Below, piece after piece: positions 24,401 to 36,532 of a stretch of 64,000 nucleotides of DNA. Below the pieces are notes generated by a model. It was not told the DNA's origin. It saw only the letters and a list, made by a program, of their open reading frames with translations, and did not search any database. Location: positions 3,382,873 through 3,446,872 of the forward strand of contig NZ_KB976986.1 of the NCBI RefSeq assembly GCF_000399665.1, in the 5' to 3' direction. A program made the position numbers and the translations under genes. The stretch is from Acinetobacter calcoaceticus ANC 3811 (GTDB taxonomy: Bacteria > Pseudomonadota > Gammaproteobacteria > Pseudomonadales > Moraxellaceae). Every line of letters begins with the position of its first letter. The stretch's first letter is position 1.

Positions 24401-24759
24401 GCTTAAAAAATATTTTTTCATAAACTTATTTGTATATTAATTTAAAAGTCATTATTTAAATAAATAGTACATTTGATCTGCGAATATTTAGCGTATTAAA
24501 TGTAGATATAAGCAGGGGTGTCTATAAATAGTATATTTTAAAATAAATGGGTTGTTCTTATATATAAATTATAGAAATAGTATAAGGTTAATTAAAATAC
24601 ATAAATAACGATATTTTTCTATAAGAATCTGTTTTTGTTATCTATTTTATTTAAAGAGAAAAGGGTTGCTTAAAATAAGTTCACTATTCAAAGATAATTG
24701 CATATTTATTTTTTTATCCTAAAATGATTTTTTACTAAATTGTCGTTACAGTTTTTTAT
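24401..24759. other. AT-rich intergenic region upstream of the permease
   Basis: These 359 bases hold no convincing gene or RNA. They are very A/T-rich and must contain the permease promoter, but several TATAAT-like strings make the exact site impossible to choose. The ATG at 24760 follows a T-run without a good ribosome site. Confidence 0.4.
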
Positions 24760-26193
24760 ATGCAATCATTAAATTATCGGAATAATGATGCATCGCAACA
24801 TGGAAGTTCTGCACCTTTGAAACGAGCAATGAGTACTCGACATTTGGTGATGATCTCCCTTGGCGGTGCCATAGGTACAGGTCTTTTTTTAGGGTCGGGT
24901 GATGTAATTTCCCAAGCTGGCCCGATTGGCGCAATTATTTCTTATTTTTTAGGCGGTTTAATTGCCTATACCGTGATGTTATGTCTGGGTGAACTTGCAG
25001 TACATGTACCAGAATCAGGATCATTTGGTGAGTATGCTCGTCGCTATATTGGTCCGGGCACAGGGTATATGATTACTTGGCTCTATTGGTTAACTTGGAC
25101 AGCAACTTTAGGAACCGAGTTTACCGCCGCAGCTTTACTGGTTCGAGAGTGGTTTCCCTCTACGTCTGTTTGGGCTTGGACACTATGTTTTGGTGCCTTG
25201 GTTTTTTTCCTAAATGTTAGTTCAACACGATTATTTGCCGAGTCAGAGTTTTGGTTGGCACTTGTCAAAGTTGTTACGATTATCTGTTTTATTGGTTTGG
25301 GTTTGTTGGCCATTTTTGGTTTTATTCCTTACCACGGACATGAAACTGCACCGTTATTTAGTAATCTAACCGCTCAAGGTTGGTTTCCGCATGGATTATT
25401 TCCAATCTTTGCAACCATGCTGATTGTTAATTTTGCTTTTTCGGGTACCGAATTAATCGGAGTAGCTGCGGGTGAAACTGAAAATCCTGAAAAAACTGTT
25501 CCAAAGGCGATTAATGCAGCCATTTGGCGTCTATTAATTTTCTTTGTTGGCACAATTGTTGTGATTAGTTCACTGTTGCCATTTCATCTTGCTGGCTTGA
25601 GTGGTAATGAAGTAAGTAATAGTCCATTTGTGACTGTGTTTAATTATATTGGTATTCCATATGCAGAAGATATTATTCGCTTTGTAATTATTACGGCTTT
25701 ACTCTCTGCTGCAAATTCAGGTTTGTTTGCTGCTTCACGTATGATGTGGTCGCTTTCAGTAAAAAACCAATTACCAAAAATATTTTCAAAACTTACACCT
25801 TCAGGAACACCTATTGTGGCTATTGTGGTCACAATGCTGGGCGCTATTCCAGGTTTACTTTCAGAACAGTTTGCACCGGAAACTATTTTTAAAAATTTAT
25901 TAGGTGTTGCTGCTTTTACAATGGTTGTCGTGTGGATTGCAATTTGCGTATCTCAATTCAATTTCCGTAGACAGTGGTATAAATCTGGTAAAACTGCAAA
26001 AGATTTACGTTTTGCTGCTCCTTTGTTTCCTTTGACACCAATTGTGGGCGGTCTGTTCTGTGCTATTACGTGTATTAGTATGGTGGTGGATCCTTCGATG
26101 CGGGTCGGCTTTATCTGTTGTGTTATTTTTATTATTTTATGTTATGCGAGCTACTTCATTTTTTATCACAAGAAAGATGTGGTGCAGAGCTAA
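24760..26193 (+). CDS. APC-family amino acid permease
   Basis: This 477-residue amino-acid transporter has twelve hydrophobic segments. The family signature near the N-terminus reads RHLVMISLGGAIGTGLFLGSG, followed by PESGSFGEYARRYIGPGTGYMITWLYWLTW, as in the proline, GABA and aromatic amino-acid permeases. It should import an amino acid with protons across the inner membrane. It lies upstream of gdhA and the ast operon, so an arginine, glutamate or related substrate is plausible, but a terminator and a long gap separate them and specificity cannot be read. Confidence 0.88.
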   Translation: MQSLNYRNNDASQHGSSAPLKRAMSTRHLVMISLGGAIGTGLFLGSGDVISQAGPIGAIISYFLGGLIAYTVMLCLGELAVHVPESGSFGEYARRYIGPGTGYMITWLYWLTWTATLGTEFTAAALLVREWFPSTSVWAWTLCFGALVFFLNVSSTRLFAESEFWLALVKVVTIICFIGLGLLAIFGFIPYHGHETAPLFSNLTAQGWFPHGLFPIFATMLIVNFAFSGTELIGVAAGETENPEKTVPKAINAAIWRLLIFFVGTIVVISSLLPFHLAGLSGNEVSNSPFVTVFNYIGIPYAEDIIRFVIITALLSAANSGLFAASRMMWSLSVKNQLPKIFSKLTPSGTPIVAIVVTMLGAIPGLLSEQFAPETIFKNLLGVAAFTMVVVWIAICVSQFNFRRQWYKSGKTAKDLRFAAPLFPLTPIVGGLFCAITCISMVVDPSMRVGFICCVIFIILCYASYFIFYHKKDVVQS

Positions 26194-26219
26194 GCAAATT
26201 ATGCTTTTACAAGCGTCGT

Positions 26220-26247
26220 CGAAAGGTCCCATTTGGGGCCTTTTTTG
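26220..26247 (+). terminator. Rho-independent terminator after the permease
   Basis: AAAGGTCCC and GGGGCCTTT pair around a short ATTT loop with a run of six Ts, 28 bases after the permease stop. Confidence 0.8.
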
Positions 26248-27225
26248 TGGTCTGTAGGAAATTAAAAGAAAGGGATTTTATATATTTTTTTTAAAAATGA
26301 ATTTTTATTTTTAATCATGGAAACAAATGTTGTTTTATAAATTTACCATTGATCGGATTTTTATTAATATTTATTTATTATAAATATTAGATTAAGTCTA
26401 TGTTTAGTCTTGTTATTTAATAAAGAGCAGTTTTTGGTTTTTTAGAATGGAGGAGTGGAATAGGCTTAATATGGATTTAATGTGGAGAATAGATATTTTT
26501 TTGATAGTTTTTTAAAAAATTAAAATTATTAAGTTACTGTTATATAACATTAAAAAGATTTACATTTTTTATATTTATGGAAGTTTATTTTCTATAATTT
26601 TTTTTTATTAGAGTTAAGGGTTTTTTAATATTTGTTGTTTTTTTATTATAAAATTCAGTGCGATTTGATTATTTTTTCTCTGCTTATTTATTTTAAAATG
26701 TTCTAAATGAGCGTGCTCTATGCTATATTTATTGCAAGGTTTTATATCTATGTTGCGGCTTAATTTTAAGCAGTATGTGTAGAAATAATTAATCTGTAGG
26801 ATTATTGAACAAAGTTTATTTTTAAAAAGACTAATGGAGGGATCTATCGATTAGTCAAAAAGAATTTTATGGACTCATGATTTTTGTGAATCATGGTTCT
26901 TTTTAACTCCCAAACGGTTATGTCACTTCTTTTGTATTCATATTTCAGCCGGCTGGTTTTAGTGGGTTGTGGTTAGTTTTTGCTTTTATAGAGCTTTCTT
27001 TATAAGCAGCAATTTAGACAAAAGAAAACTTGTAAAAGATATCGATATATAAAAGTAGATCGTACTTTTAGTATCAACAAATGGAATTTAAAGAGTCTGA
27101 TGCTTTAGAAGGGCAAAAGATTTAGTAAATAAACTAAAGCATTGTTATTTCAAGGTTTTGGTTGCTAAATAATAAAGATTGCAGATTTATCAAATCTGAA
27201 TCTATGAAGGTATATAGGAAAAAAG
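26248..27225. other. About 1 kb leader region before gdhA
   Basis: This long non-coding stretch is unusual for this compact genome. The first half is AT-rich and featureless. Around 26724-26729 the sequence GCTATATTTATTG resembles a minus-10 box, and two hairpins follow at 26829-26904. The last 320 bases lead to the gdhA ribosome site (GAAGGTATATAGGA). A small RNA, a regulated leader, or several promoters could explain the space. No ORF with a plausible start is seen. Confidence 0.5.
26829..26904 (+). ncRNA. Tandem hairpins: possible small RNA end or attenuator
   Basis: GACTAAT (26829-26835) pairs with ATTAGTC (26850-26856) around GGAGGGATCTATCG. Next, CATGATT (26876-26882) pairs with AATCATG (26889-26895), inside outer AAAAAGAA/TTCTTTTT arms, and ends in a T-run like an intrinsic terminator. 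A minus-10-like TATATT lies about 100 bases upstream. The Shine-Dalgarno-like GGAGGG in the first loop is striking. This could be the 3' end of a small RNA or a leader attenuator for gdhA; which cannot be told from sequence. Confidence 0.4.
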
Positions 27226-28500
27226 ATGGCAGATCTTTCATACGTTAACGACCATAGCGATGCATGGCACACTTACTTGGCACAGATTGACCGTGTTGCT
27301 CCGTACTTAGACCACTTGTCAGAGTTTATCGACACTTTAAAACGTCCAAAACGTGCGCTTATTGTAGACGTGCCAATTGTAATGGACGACGGTTCTATCC
27401 AGCACTTTGAAGGCTACCGTGTACAACACAACTTGTCTCGTGGTCCTGGTAAAGGCGGTGTTCGTTACCATCCAAATGTTGATTTGAACGAAGTTATGGC
27501 GTTGTCTGCATGGATGACAATTAAAACTGCTGTTTTGAACTTGCCATTTGGCGGTGCGAAAGGTGGTATCCGTGTTGATCCGCGTAAATTGTCAAATCGT
27601 GAATTAGAGCGTTTGACTCGTCGTTATACGACTGAAATCGGTCACATTATCGGGCCTCAAAAAGATATCCCTGCTCCAGACGTTGGTACAAATGCCAATA
27701 TCATGGGTTGGATGATGGATACTTACTCTACAAGCCAAGGTTACACAGTAACTGGTGTTGTAACTGGTAAACCAGTTCACTTAGGTGGTTCTTTAGGTCG
27801 TGTAAAAGCGACTGGTCGTGGTGTATTTGTTACAGGCCGTGAAGTAGCTGCAAAAATCAATTTACCAATTGAAGGCGCGAAAGTCGCTATTCAAGGTTTT
27901 GGTAATGTAGGTAGTGAAGCTGCTTTCTTGTTTGTTGAATCAAAAGCGAAAGTTACACACGTTCAAGATCATACAGGCACTATTTTCAATGCTGATGGTA
28001 TTGATCTTGATGCGTTACGTGATCACGTAAATGCAAATCAAGGTGGTATTGGCGGCTTCGCTGGCGCGCAATCAATTGCTGATGAAGATTTCTGGACAGC
28101 AGAAGTTGACATTATTGTTCCTGCTGCATTGGAAGGTCAAATCACTGTTGAACGTGCTGAAAAACTTAAAGCTAAGTTGATTTTAGAAGGCGCAAACGGT
28201 CCGACTTATCCTAAAGCTGAAGATGTGTTAGTTGAGCGTGGCATTGTTGTAGTACCTGACGTTGTATGTAACGCCGGCGGTGTAACTGTAAGTTACTTCG
28301 AATGGGTTCAAGACATGGCGAGCTACTTCTGGACTGAAGAAGAAATCAATGAGCGTTTAGACAAGTTGATGGTTCAAGCTATGGATGACGTTTGGAACAC
28401 AGCGAACAGCAACGCTTGTACTTTACGTACAGCAGCTTACATCTTGGCATGTGAGCGTATTTTAAAAGCTCGTAAAGAGCGCGGTATTTTCCCAGGCTAA
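27226..28500 (+). CDS. gdhA: Glutamate dehydrogenase, catabolic NAD type
   Basis: This 424-residue Glu/Leu/Phe/Val dehydrogenase interconverts glutamate and 2-oxoglutarate plus ammonia. It has the substrate-binding stretch [27 protein letters not shown], the catalytic-region Lys in LPFGGAKGG, and the Rossmann loop [14 protein letters not shown]. The length and the [24 protein letters not shown] end match the NAD-type enzymes of the 420-residue class. AGGAAAAAAG precedes the ATG. It is followed by a terminator and then the ast operon, whose product is glutamate, so it would move arginine-derived glutamate into the TCA cycle. Confidence 0.93.
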   Translation: MADLSYVNDHSDAWHTYLAQIDRVAPYLDHLSEFIDTLKRPKRALIVDVPIVMDDGSIQHFEGYRVQHNLSRGPGKGGVRYHPNVDLNEVMALSAWMTIKTAVLNLPFGGAKGGIRVDPRKLSNRELERLTRRYTTEIGHIIGPQKDIPAPDVGTNANIMGWMMDTYSTSQGYTVTGVVTGKPVHLGGSLGRVKATGRGVFVTGREVAAKINLPIEGAKVAIQGFGNVGSEAAFLFVESKAKVTHVQDHTGTIFNADGIDLDALRDHVNANQGGIGGFAGAQSIADEDFWTAEVDIIVPAALEGQITVERAEKLKAKLILEGANGPTYPKAEDVLVERGIVVVPDVVCNAGGVTVSYFEWVQDMASYFWTEEEINERLDKLMVQAMDDVWNTANSNACTLRTAAYILACERILKARKERGIFPG

Positions 28501-28524
28501 TCTGCGGAAATTGCTTTTAGAAAA

Positions 28525-28582
28525 AGTGGTCTGAACAAATATTAAGGATGTTATAGGGTTATTTGTTCAGCCCCTTTTCTTA
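28525..28582 (+). terminator. Rho-independent terminator after gdhA
   Basis: CTGAACAAAT (28531-28540) pairs with ATTTGTTCAG (28561-28570) around a 20-base loop, extended by GG/CC pairs, and ends CCCCTTTTCTT. It separates gdhA from astC, so the ast operon has its own promoter in the roughly 50 bases before its ribosome site. Confidence 0.8.
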
Positions 28583-28634
28583 ATTATTAAAATTCAAGTG
28601 ATATCGAATATATTAAATAAATACTGAGGTAAGC

Positions 28635-29849
28635 ATGGAACAGCCAATTTCTGTAACTCGAAGCAACTTTAACGACTGGATGGTTCCAGTTTTTGCACCG
28701 GCAAATTTCATTCCGGTACGTGGCGAAGGTTCACGTATTTGGGATCAAGAAAATAAAGAATATATTGATTTTGCAGGCGGGATTGCAGTAAACGCATTAG
28801 GTCATGCGCATCCAGTGGCAGTGAATGCTTTAACAGAACAAGCAACAAAACTTTGGCATGTAGGCAATGGTTATACCAATGAACCAGTTCTACGCCTTGC
28901 AAAACAACTCACAGAAAATACATTTGCAGATAAGGTTTTCTTCTGTAACTCAGGTGCAGAAGCCAATGAAGCAGCACTCAAACTAGCTCGTAAAGTTGGT
29001 CTAGATAGTGGTGTTGCTGGAAAAAGCGGCATTGTGGCATTTAATAATGCTTTCCATGGCCGTACTTTATTTACCGTTTCAGCAGGTGGTCAACCTAAAT
29101 ATTCACAAGACTTTGCACCACTTCCAAACGGAATTAACCACGTTGCCTTTAATGATTTAGAAGCTGCAAAAGCAGTGATTAATGAGCAAACGTGTGCAGT
29201 CATTGTTGAGCCGATTCAAGGTGAAGGTGGTGTTATTCCAGCTGACATCGAATTTTTAAAAGGTTTGCGTGCGCTGTGTGATGAGTTTGGTGCCTTACTT
29301 ATTTTTGATGAAGTACAAACGGGTGTTGGCCGTACAGGTGCGCTTTATGCCTACATGAACTCTGGCGTTATTCCAGATGTGTTAACGACTGCAAAAGCAT
29401 TAGGCGGTGGTTTCCCAGTCGGTGCAATGTTAACAACTGATAAATTTGCTCCGCATTTTTCAGTGGGTACGCACGGTACGACTTACGGTGGTAACCCATT
29501 AGCAAGTGCGGTTGCAGGTGCAGTATTCGAATTTATTAATACGCCTGAAGTACTTGAAGGCGTGAAACATCGTTATCAATATTTCCTTGATGCACTAAAT
29601 GCATTAAACGCTGAATATCAGATTTTTGAAGAAATTCGTGGTCAAGGTTTGCTGATTGGTTGTGAATTAAAAGCTGAGTATGCAGGGAAAGCTAAAGATA
29701 TTACGACTTGGGCTGGTGAAGAAGGTTTGCTTGCTTTAATTGCAGGCCCGAATGTGGTTCGTTTTACTCCGTCGCTTATCATTCCTGAACAAGATATCGA
29801 TGAAGGAATTGCTCGTTTAAAAAGAGCATTGGCAAAATTGGCTAAATAA
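28635..29849 (+). CDS. astC: Succinylornithine transaminase AstC
   Basis: This 404-residue class-III PLP aminotransferase is close to ArgD. PLP-site features include [16 protein letters not shown], the [17 protein letters not shown] region, [13 protein letters not shown], and the Schiff-base Lys in [15 protein letters not shown]. In the arginine succinyltransferase pathway it moves the amino group of succinylornithine to 2-oxoglutarate. It is the first of five ast genes, 18 bases before astA, with TGAGGTAAGC before its ATG. Sequence alone does not separate AstC from ArgD; the operon does. Confidence 0.93.
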   Translation: MEQPISVTRSNFNDWMVPVFAPANFIPVRGEGSRIWDQENKEYIDFAGGIAVNALGHAHPVAVNALTEQATKLWHVGNGYTNEPVLRLAKQLTENTFADKVFFCNSGAEANEAALKLARKVGLDSGVAGKSGIVAFNNAFHGRTLFTVSAGGQPKYSQDFAPLPNGINHVAFNDLEAAKAVINEQTCAVIVEPIQGEGGVIPADIEFLKGLRALCDEFGALLIFDEVQTGVGRTGALYAYMNSGVIPDVLTTAKALGGGFPVGAMLTTDKFAPHFSVGTHGTTYGGNPLASAVAGAVFEFINTPEVLEGVKHRYQYFLDALNALNAEYQIFEEIRGQGLLIGCELKAEYAGKAKDITTWAGEEGLLALIAGPNVVRFTPSLIIPEQDIDEGIARLKRALAKLAK

Positions 29850-29867
29850 AAAAAAGGAAAGCTAGCC

Positions 29868-32368
<2,501 letters not shown>

Positions 32369-32385
32369 ACACTAGGGAAAGAAAA

Positions 32386-33729
32386 ATGAAAGGATATGAA
32401 GTAAATTTCGATGGTTTAGTGGGTCCAACACATCACTACGCGGGCTTGTCGTTTGGTAATGAAGCATCGACAAAAAACCGTAATAATGCCTCGAATCCAA
32501 AATTAGCAGCCAAACAAGGCTTGTTAAAGATGAAAGCCTTGGCTGATCTGGGCATGAAACAAGGTGTACTTGTTCCGCATGAGCGTCCACATGTTCCAAT
32601 GTTACGCCGTTTAGGTTTTACAGGAGATGACATCAGCGTTGTTGCTCAAGCAATGCGTCATTCACCTGAACTATTATCATCGCTAAGTTCAGCTTCGCCA
32701 ATGTGGACTGCAAATGCAGCAACAGTTTCACCTTCGGCAGATAGCCAAGATGAGCGCGTGCATTTTACCGCAGCGAACCTGAACAATAAGTTTCACCGTT
32801 CAATTGAAGCTGAAACTACAAGTCAGGTCCTACAAGCGATTTTTAAAAATGAACGTCATTTTGTTCATCATGAAGCATTGCCACAAGTGGCCTTGTTTGG
32901 TGATGAAGGTGCAGCAAATCACAATCGTTTAGGTGGTGATTATGCCAAGCGCGGTGTTCAAGTATTTGTGTATGGTCAACAGCATTTAAATAATGGGTTA
33001 CCGGGACCAAAACGCTATCCAGCTCGTCAGACGCGTGAAGCAAGTGAAGCAATTGCACGTTTGCATCGTTTAGATGATGCACATACCGTTTTTGTTCAAC
33101 AAAATCCGGATGTAATTGATCAAGGCGTTTTCCATAACGATGTGATTGCGGTAAGTAACCAACAGGTTTTATTCCATCATCAACATGCCTTTTTAAATCA
33201 AGATCAAGCTTTTGCTGAAATTCGTCAAAAAATGGCAAGCATCGGTGAAGATTTTATCTCGATAGAAGTTCCTGAAAACCGCGTTACCGTGGATGATGCA
33301 GTAGCGACCTATTTATTTAATAGCCAGATTTTGACTCGTCCAGATGGCGGAATGACCATTGTTGTGCCAGAAGAGTCTCGCCAGAATAAGGCAGTTTGGG
33401 GTTATCTGAACGATATGGTTCAGATGGGTACACCAATTGATGCTATTCAGGTATATGACTTACGTGAAAGTATGCGTAATGGTGGTGGTCCGGCATGTTT
33501 ACGTTTACGCGTAGCTTTAAACGAAACTGAGTTAAATGCTGTAAATCCAAAAGTATTAATGAATGATCAGTTGTTTGGCACACTTAATCAATGGGTAGAT
33601 AAACACTATCGTGATCGTTTAGCACAAGAAGATTTAGCAGATCCGCATTTACTCATGGAAAGCCGTATGGCACTCGATGAACTGACCAAAATTTTAGGTT
33701 TAGGTTCGGTTTATCCTTTCCAGAAATAA
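32386..33729 (+). CDS. astB: N-succinylarginine dihydrolase AstB
   Basis: This 447-residue member of the amidinotransferase-like fold releases ammonia and CO2 from succinylarginine to give succinylornithine. The family start [22 protein letters not shown] is intact, and the catalytic Cys lies in [12 protein letters not shown] near residue 370; the Glu and His of the triad lie in [12 protein letters not shown] and [15 protein letters not shown] stretches. The gene sits in the expected place between astD and astE with a gap of 12 bases to the next. Confidence 0.94.
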   Translation: MKGYEVNFDGLVGPTHHYAGLSFGNEASTKNRNNASNPKLAAKQGLLKMKALADLGMKQGVLVPHERPHVPMLRRLGFTGDDISVVAQAMRHSPELLSSLSSASPMWTANAATVSPSADSQDERVHFTAANLNNKFHRSIEAETTSQVLQAIFKNERHFVHHEALPQVALFGDEGAANHNRLGGDYAKRGVQVFVYGQQHLNNGLPGPKRYPARQTREASEAIARLHRLDDAHTVFVQQNPDVIDQGVFHNDVIAVSNQQVLFHHQHAFLNQDQAFAEIRQKMASIGEDFISIEVPENRVTVDDAVATYLFNSQILTRPDGGMTIVVPEESRQNKAVWGYLNDMVQMGTPIDAIQVYDLRESMRNGGGPACLRLRVALNETELNAVNPKVLMNDQLFGTLNQWVDKHYRDRLAQEDLADPHLLMESRMALDELTKILGLGSVYPFQK

Positions 33730-33741
33730 TGAGGAGGTGAC

Positions 33742-34716
33742 ATGCAAGATTTTCTAGCATTAACCTTACAAGGTGAGCAACCTAAAACCCGTGAAGGAAA
33801 ACAAAATAATTTTTCTTGGCGTTGGTTAGGTGAGGGACTTCTTGAATGTACGCCAAATGCACAGTACGACAAAGCCGTCGTACTGTCAGCTGGTGTACAT
33901 GGTAATGAAACAGCACCAATTGAATTGTTATCTCATCTTTGCACAGATTTATTTGCGGGACGTTTAAACCTTGCTGTGAGATTACTCTTTGTACTGGGTA
34001 ATCCCTATGCAATGCGTCAAGGTAAACGCTATGTGCATGATGATGTAAACCGAATGTTTTGTGGTGGATATAAAAATCTACCCGTAACTGAGGAATCTAA
34101 GCGAGCTGAGGTTTTAGAACACGCTGTTGCTACTTTCTTTCAGGAAAGTGCGAGTGAAGCTAAGCGTTATCACTATGATTTGCATACAGCAATTCGTGCT
34201 TCATTATTACCAACATTTGCTTTATTTCCCTATCAAACGCATGCTTATGATGCAGATTTGACAGCGAGCCTTGAAGCAGCTGACTTGGATGCTTTGGTTT
34301 ACCACAATGCAGTAGGTAAAACCTTTACGCATTTTACCAGTGAAAATTTTAAAGCTGCGAGCGCAACTTTAGAGTTAGGCAAAGCCTTACCATTTGGACA
34401 AAATGACTTGAGCCAGTTTGCTGCAATTGATGAAGTGATTCGTCATGTGGTTTCTGAGCAAGCCTTGCCTCCACGAAATAAAACAAAAATTCGGGTCTTT
34501 AAAGTATCGGACTCTTTAATTAAAAAAGATGAAGATTTTCAGATGAATTTATCGGCTGAGGCTCCAAATTTTTCGACTTTTACCAAAGGTGAAATCATTG
34601 CGACTCAACCTTCTGGTAATTATGTAGTGGAGCCAGATCAGGTCTGGATTTTATTTCCAAATCCAAATGTGAAACTTGGTTTACGTGCAGGTTTGGTTTT
34701 AACTGAAACCAGCTGA
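33742..34716 (+). CDS. astE: Succinylglutamate desuccinylase AstE
   Basis: This 324-residue zinc carboxypeptidase-like enzyme of the AstE/AspA group cleaves succinylglutamate to succinate and glutamate, ending the pathway. Zinc ligands are seen in [15 protein letters not shown] (His and Glu) and [11 protein letters not shown] (His); the catalytic Glu lies later, in [25 protein letters not shown] precedes the ATG. A terminator follows 20 bases after the stop, closing the operon. The glutamate made would feed gdhA upstream. Confidence 0.94.
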   Translation: MQDFLALTLQGEQPKTREGKQNNFSWRWLGEGLLECTPNAQYDKAVVLSAGVHGNETAPIELLSHLCTDLFAGRLNLAVRLLFVLGNPYAMRQGKRYVHDDVNRMFCGGYKNLPVTEESKRAEVLEHAVATFFQESASEAKRYHYDLHTAIRASLLPTFALFPYQTHAYDADLTASLEAADLDALVYHNAVGKTFTHFTSENFKAASATLELGKALPFGQNDLSQFAAIDEVIRHVVSEQALPPRNKTKIRVFKVSDSLIKKDEDFQMNLSAEAPNFSTFTKGEIIATQPSGNYVVEPDQVWILFPNPNVKLGLRAGLVLTETS

Positions 34717-34732
34717 ATATGTGATTTTAAGA

Positions 34733-34767
34733 AATAAAAAAGGGCAATTAATTGCCCTTTTTTATTT
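34733..34767 (+). terminator. Rho-independent terminator after astE
   Basis: AAAAAAGGGCAATTAATTGCCCTTTTTT forms a perfect palindromic hairpin with flanking A- and T-runs. It can end the ast transcript and, in the other direction, the repeat-rich protein gene. Confidence 0.88.
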
Positions 34768-34775
34768 TTAAGATA

Positions 34776-35609
34776 TTAGTTGGTACCGAAAAGACCTTTA
34801 ATCCAAGATTTCTTTTCTGCTTTTTGAGTAGACGATTGTGCACCAGCGTTTATATTTGCGTTTGTGTTAACTCCAACAGGACCAACGTTAACACCAACAT
34901 TTACGTCTGTTTGAGCATTAATTGCATGCGCTGGTTGAGCTGCATTTAACTGTGCCTGAGCATCTGCTTTAGTGTCTGCAACAAATTCTTTTTGCTCAGC
35001 TTGGTTTTGAGCTACACGAGTTTTTACTGCATCTACATGCGCTTGAGCATTAGCTTGTTTTTCAGCAGTAAATTCTTTTTGGTCAGCTTGGTTTCCAGCA
35101 ACTTTAGTTTTTACAGCATCAAAACCTGCTTTTGTATCAGCTTTAGCTTTAGTTGCTACATTTTTAGTACCGTTTGCAGCTTTAGTCGCTACATTTTTAG
35201 TACCTGTTACTGCTTCAGTAGCAAAATGTTTAGTACCCGTTGCAGCTTTAGTTGCTACATTTTTAGTACCTATCGCAGCTTCGGTAGCAAAGTGTTTGGT
35301 ACCTGTTGCAGCTTCAGTTGCTAAGTGTTTAGTACCTGTCGCAGCTTTAGAAGAAAGTTCAGTCACTTTTCCTGTTGTTTTTTTAGTTGCTTTAACCGTA
35401 GTGTCAGCAGCAACATGACCAGCATGCTTTGCTGTGCTACCTACAGTGTGTGCAGTATTTTTGACTGTGTTGGCTACGCCACTAACAAGACCGCCCGGTT
35501 GTACATTTACTTGAGCAGAAGCATCTGCATTAACGCCCGCACTTTGTGCAAAAATAGAAGCAGAAGCAAGAACACTTGCAGTAACGATAGCTGTTTTCAT
35601 CATTTTCAT
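34776..35609 (-). CDS. Repeat-rich secreted envelope-stress-like protein
   Basis: The product is 277 residues from the ATG at 35609, chosen because GAAGGA lies 8 bases upstream; an earlier ATG would hide the signal peptide. The signal is KTAIVTASVLASASIFAQ. The middle holds about six 11-residue units of the type ATGTKHFATEA, which resemble LEA-type amphipathic repeats, then KEFTAEKQANAQAHVDAVKT-like repeats of 30 or so residues. The last part has VNVGVNVGPVG and ends in a Trp-Ile-Lys-Gly motif. The protein should be helical and flexible in the periplasm. The function is unknown; a desiccation or envelope-stress role is inference. Confidence 0.72.
   Translation of the reverse strand: MKMMKTAIVTASVLASASIFAQSAGVNADASAQVNVQPGGLVSGVANTVKNTAHTVGSTAKHAGHVAADTTVKATKKTTGKVTELSSKAATGTKHLATEAATGTKHFATEAAIGTKNVATKAATGTKHFATEAVTGTKNVATKAANGTKNVATKAKADTKAGFDAVKTKVAGNQADQKEFTAEKQANAQAHVDAVKTRVAQNQAEQKEFVADTKADAQAQLNAAQPAHAINAQTDVNVGVNVGPVGVNTNANINAGAQSSTQKAEKKSWIKGLFGTN
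35150..35345. repeat. Tandem 33-base repeat coding 11-residue units
   Basis: About six imperfect 33-base units code for ATGTK-hydrophobic-ATEA or ATKA blocks inside the envelope protein gene. Units differ mainly at the His/Asn and Glu/Lys positions. Copy number could vary between strains, as in other tandem coding repeats. Confidence 0.7.
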
Positions 35610-36200
35610 TGCGATATCCTTCAAAGAATATACCTTTTTAGTGAGGTATTTCATAAACGCAAACGAATCATAGCCAAGAGAATATGGATTTGGGAACTGA
35701 CTTCATCAAAACGTTACAACAGTGTTACGTTGAGTAAACAGACTAGGGATGAATTGTGGAGATTAATAAAAATTAATAATAAAGTGAAAAAGAACATTTA
35801 TTTATTAGAAAATCTAATTAAGCAAAATGAGTTCTTATTATTTAGTTTTTAAAAAAATATCTTTTAATTTTTTCATTTCGTTTTTTCGAATTTATTCTCT
35901 ATATCTTTAAATGTGATGTAAATCTCATTATTTATTGGAGTAAACGGCATAGTAATTGCTTATTATGAGAATAAGGCGCTTTTTAGCACTCTTTTGAACC
36001 ATCTTCTGCCAGAAATATAAACGTACAGGGCAGAACTGTATTTTTGCTTATTCGGGATAAAGTTATTTTAACTTTTTAGTGGTTATGTATTTCATTAAAT
36101 AGACTTTTCACATGAAAAATATATTAAGAAATGCTGCTTTATTTCAAATAATCAAAAATAAAAATAGATATCTATAAACAAAAAAACAGAGATATGACAG
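35610..36200. other. Intergenic region before the protease operon
   Basis: These 591 bases have no convincing gene. The part nearest 35610 holds the promoter of the repeat protein on the minus strand; the rest is AT-rich and leads to the 98-residue protein. The long frame that crosses 35325-35852 is antisense to the repeat gene and is not coding. Confidence 0.45.
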
Positions 36201-36497
36201 ATGAAAATTATTGCTTCCCTTCTTGTAATCGTCGGCTTGATCGCCGTTGTTCTCTATTTAAAGCCCATAAGTGGTGCATCTGATGTGTTTAATTCTGCTT
36301 TACATGAGTCGAATTCGCCACAACCAGACACATCGTCTTTTCTTTCTAAACTTAAGGAGCCTACTCAACCTCAACATTCAACTCATCCACAATCGGTATC
36401 AGCTGATACTGTTCCTTTTTATGACACAAAAAGTGATCTTTCTATTCAACCGATTGATCCAGAAAAAGATCCAGCAAATGAAATAAAAGCGAAATAA
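36201..36497 (+). CDS. Small membrane-anchored protein ahead of the protease
   Basis: This is a 98-residue protein with an N-terminal membrane helix (IIASLLVIVGLIAVVLYL) and a polar, Ser/Pro-rich rest that should be periplasmic and unfolded. No domain is recognised. It stops 36 bases before the subtilisin-like gene on the same strand, so it may be translated from the same message. It could help export or hold the protease, but nothing in the sequence proves this. Confidence 0.55.
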   Translation: MKIIASLLVIVGLIAVVLYLKPISGASDVFNSALHESNSPQPDTSSFLSKLKEPTQPQHSTHPQSVSADTVPFYDTKSDLSIQPIDPEKDPANEIKAK

Positions 36498-36532
36498 GTA
36501 AATTGTTAGTTGAAAAACTACGGAGAAAAATA

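Noticed and set aside
34992..35852. Cys- and Ser-rich open frames on the plus strand
   Set aside because: They are antisense to the repeat-rich secreted protein. The repetitive composition of that gene keeps the opposite strand open; there are no ribosome sites and the residue make-up is implausible.
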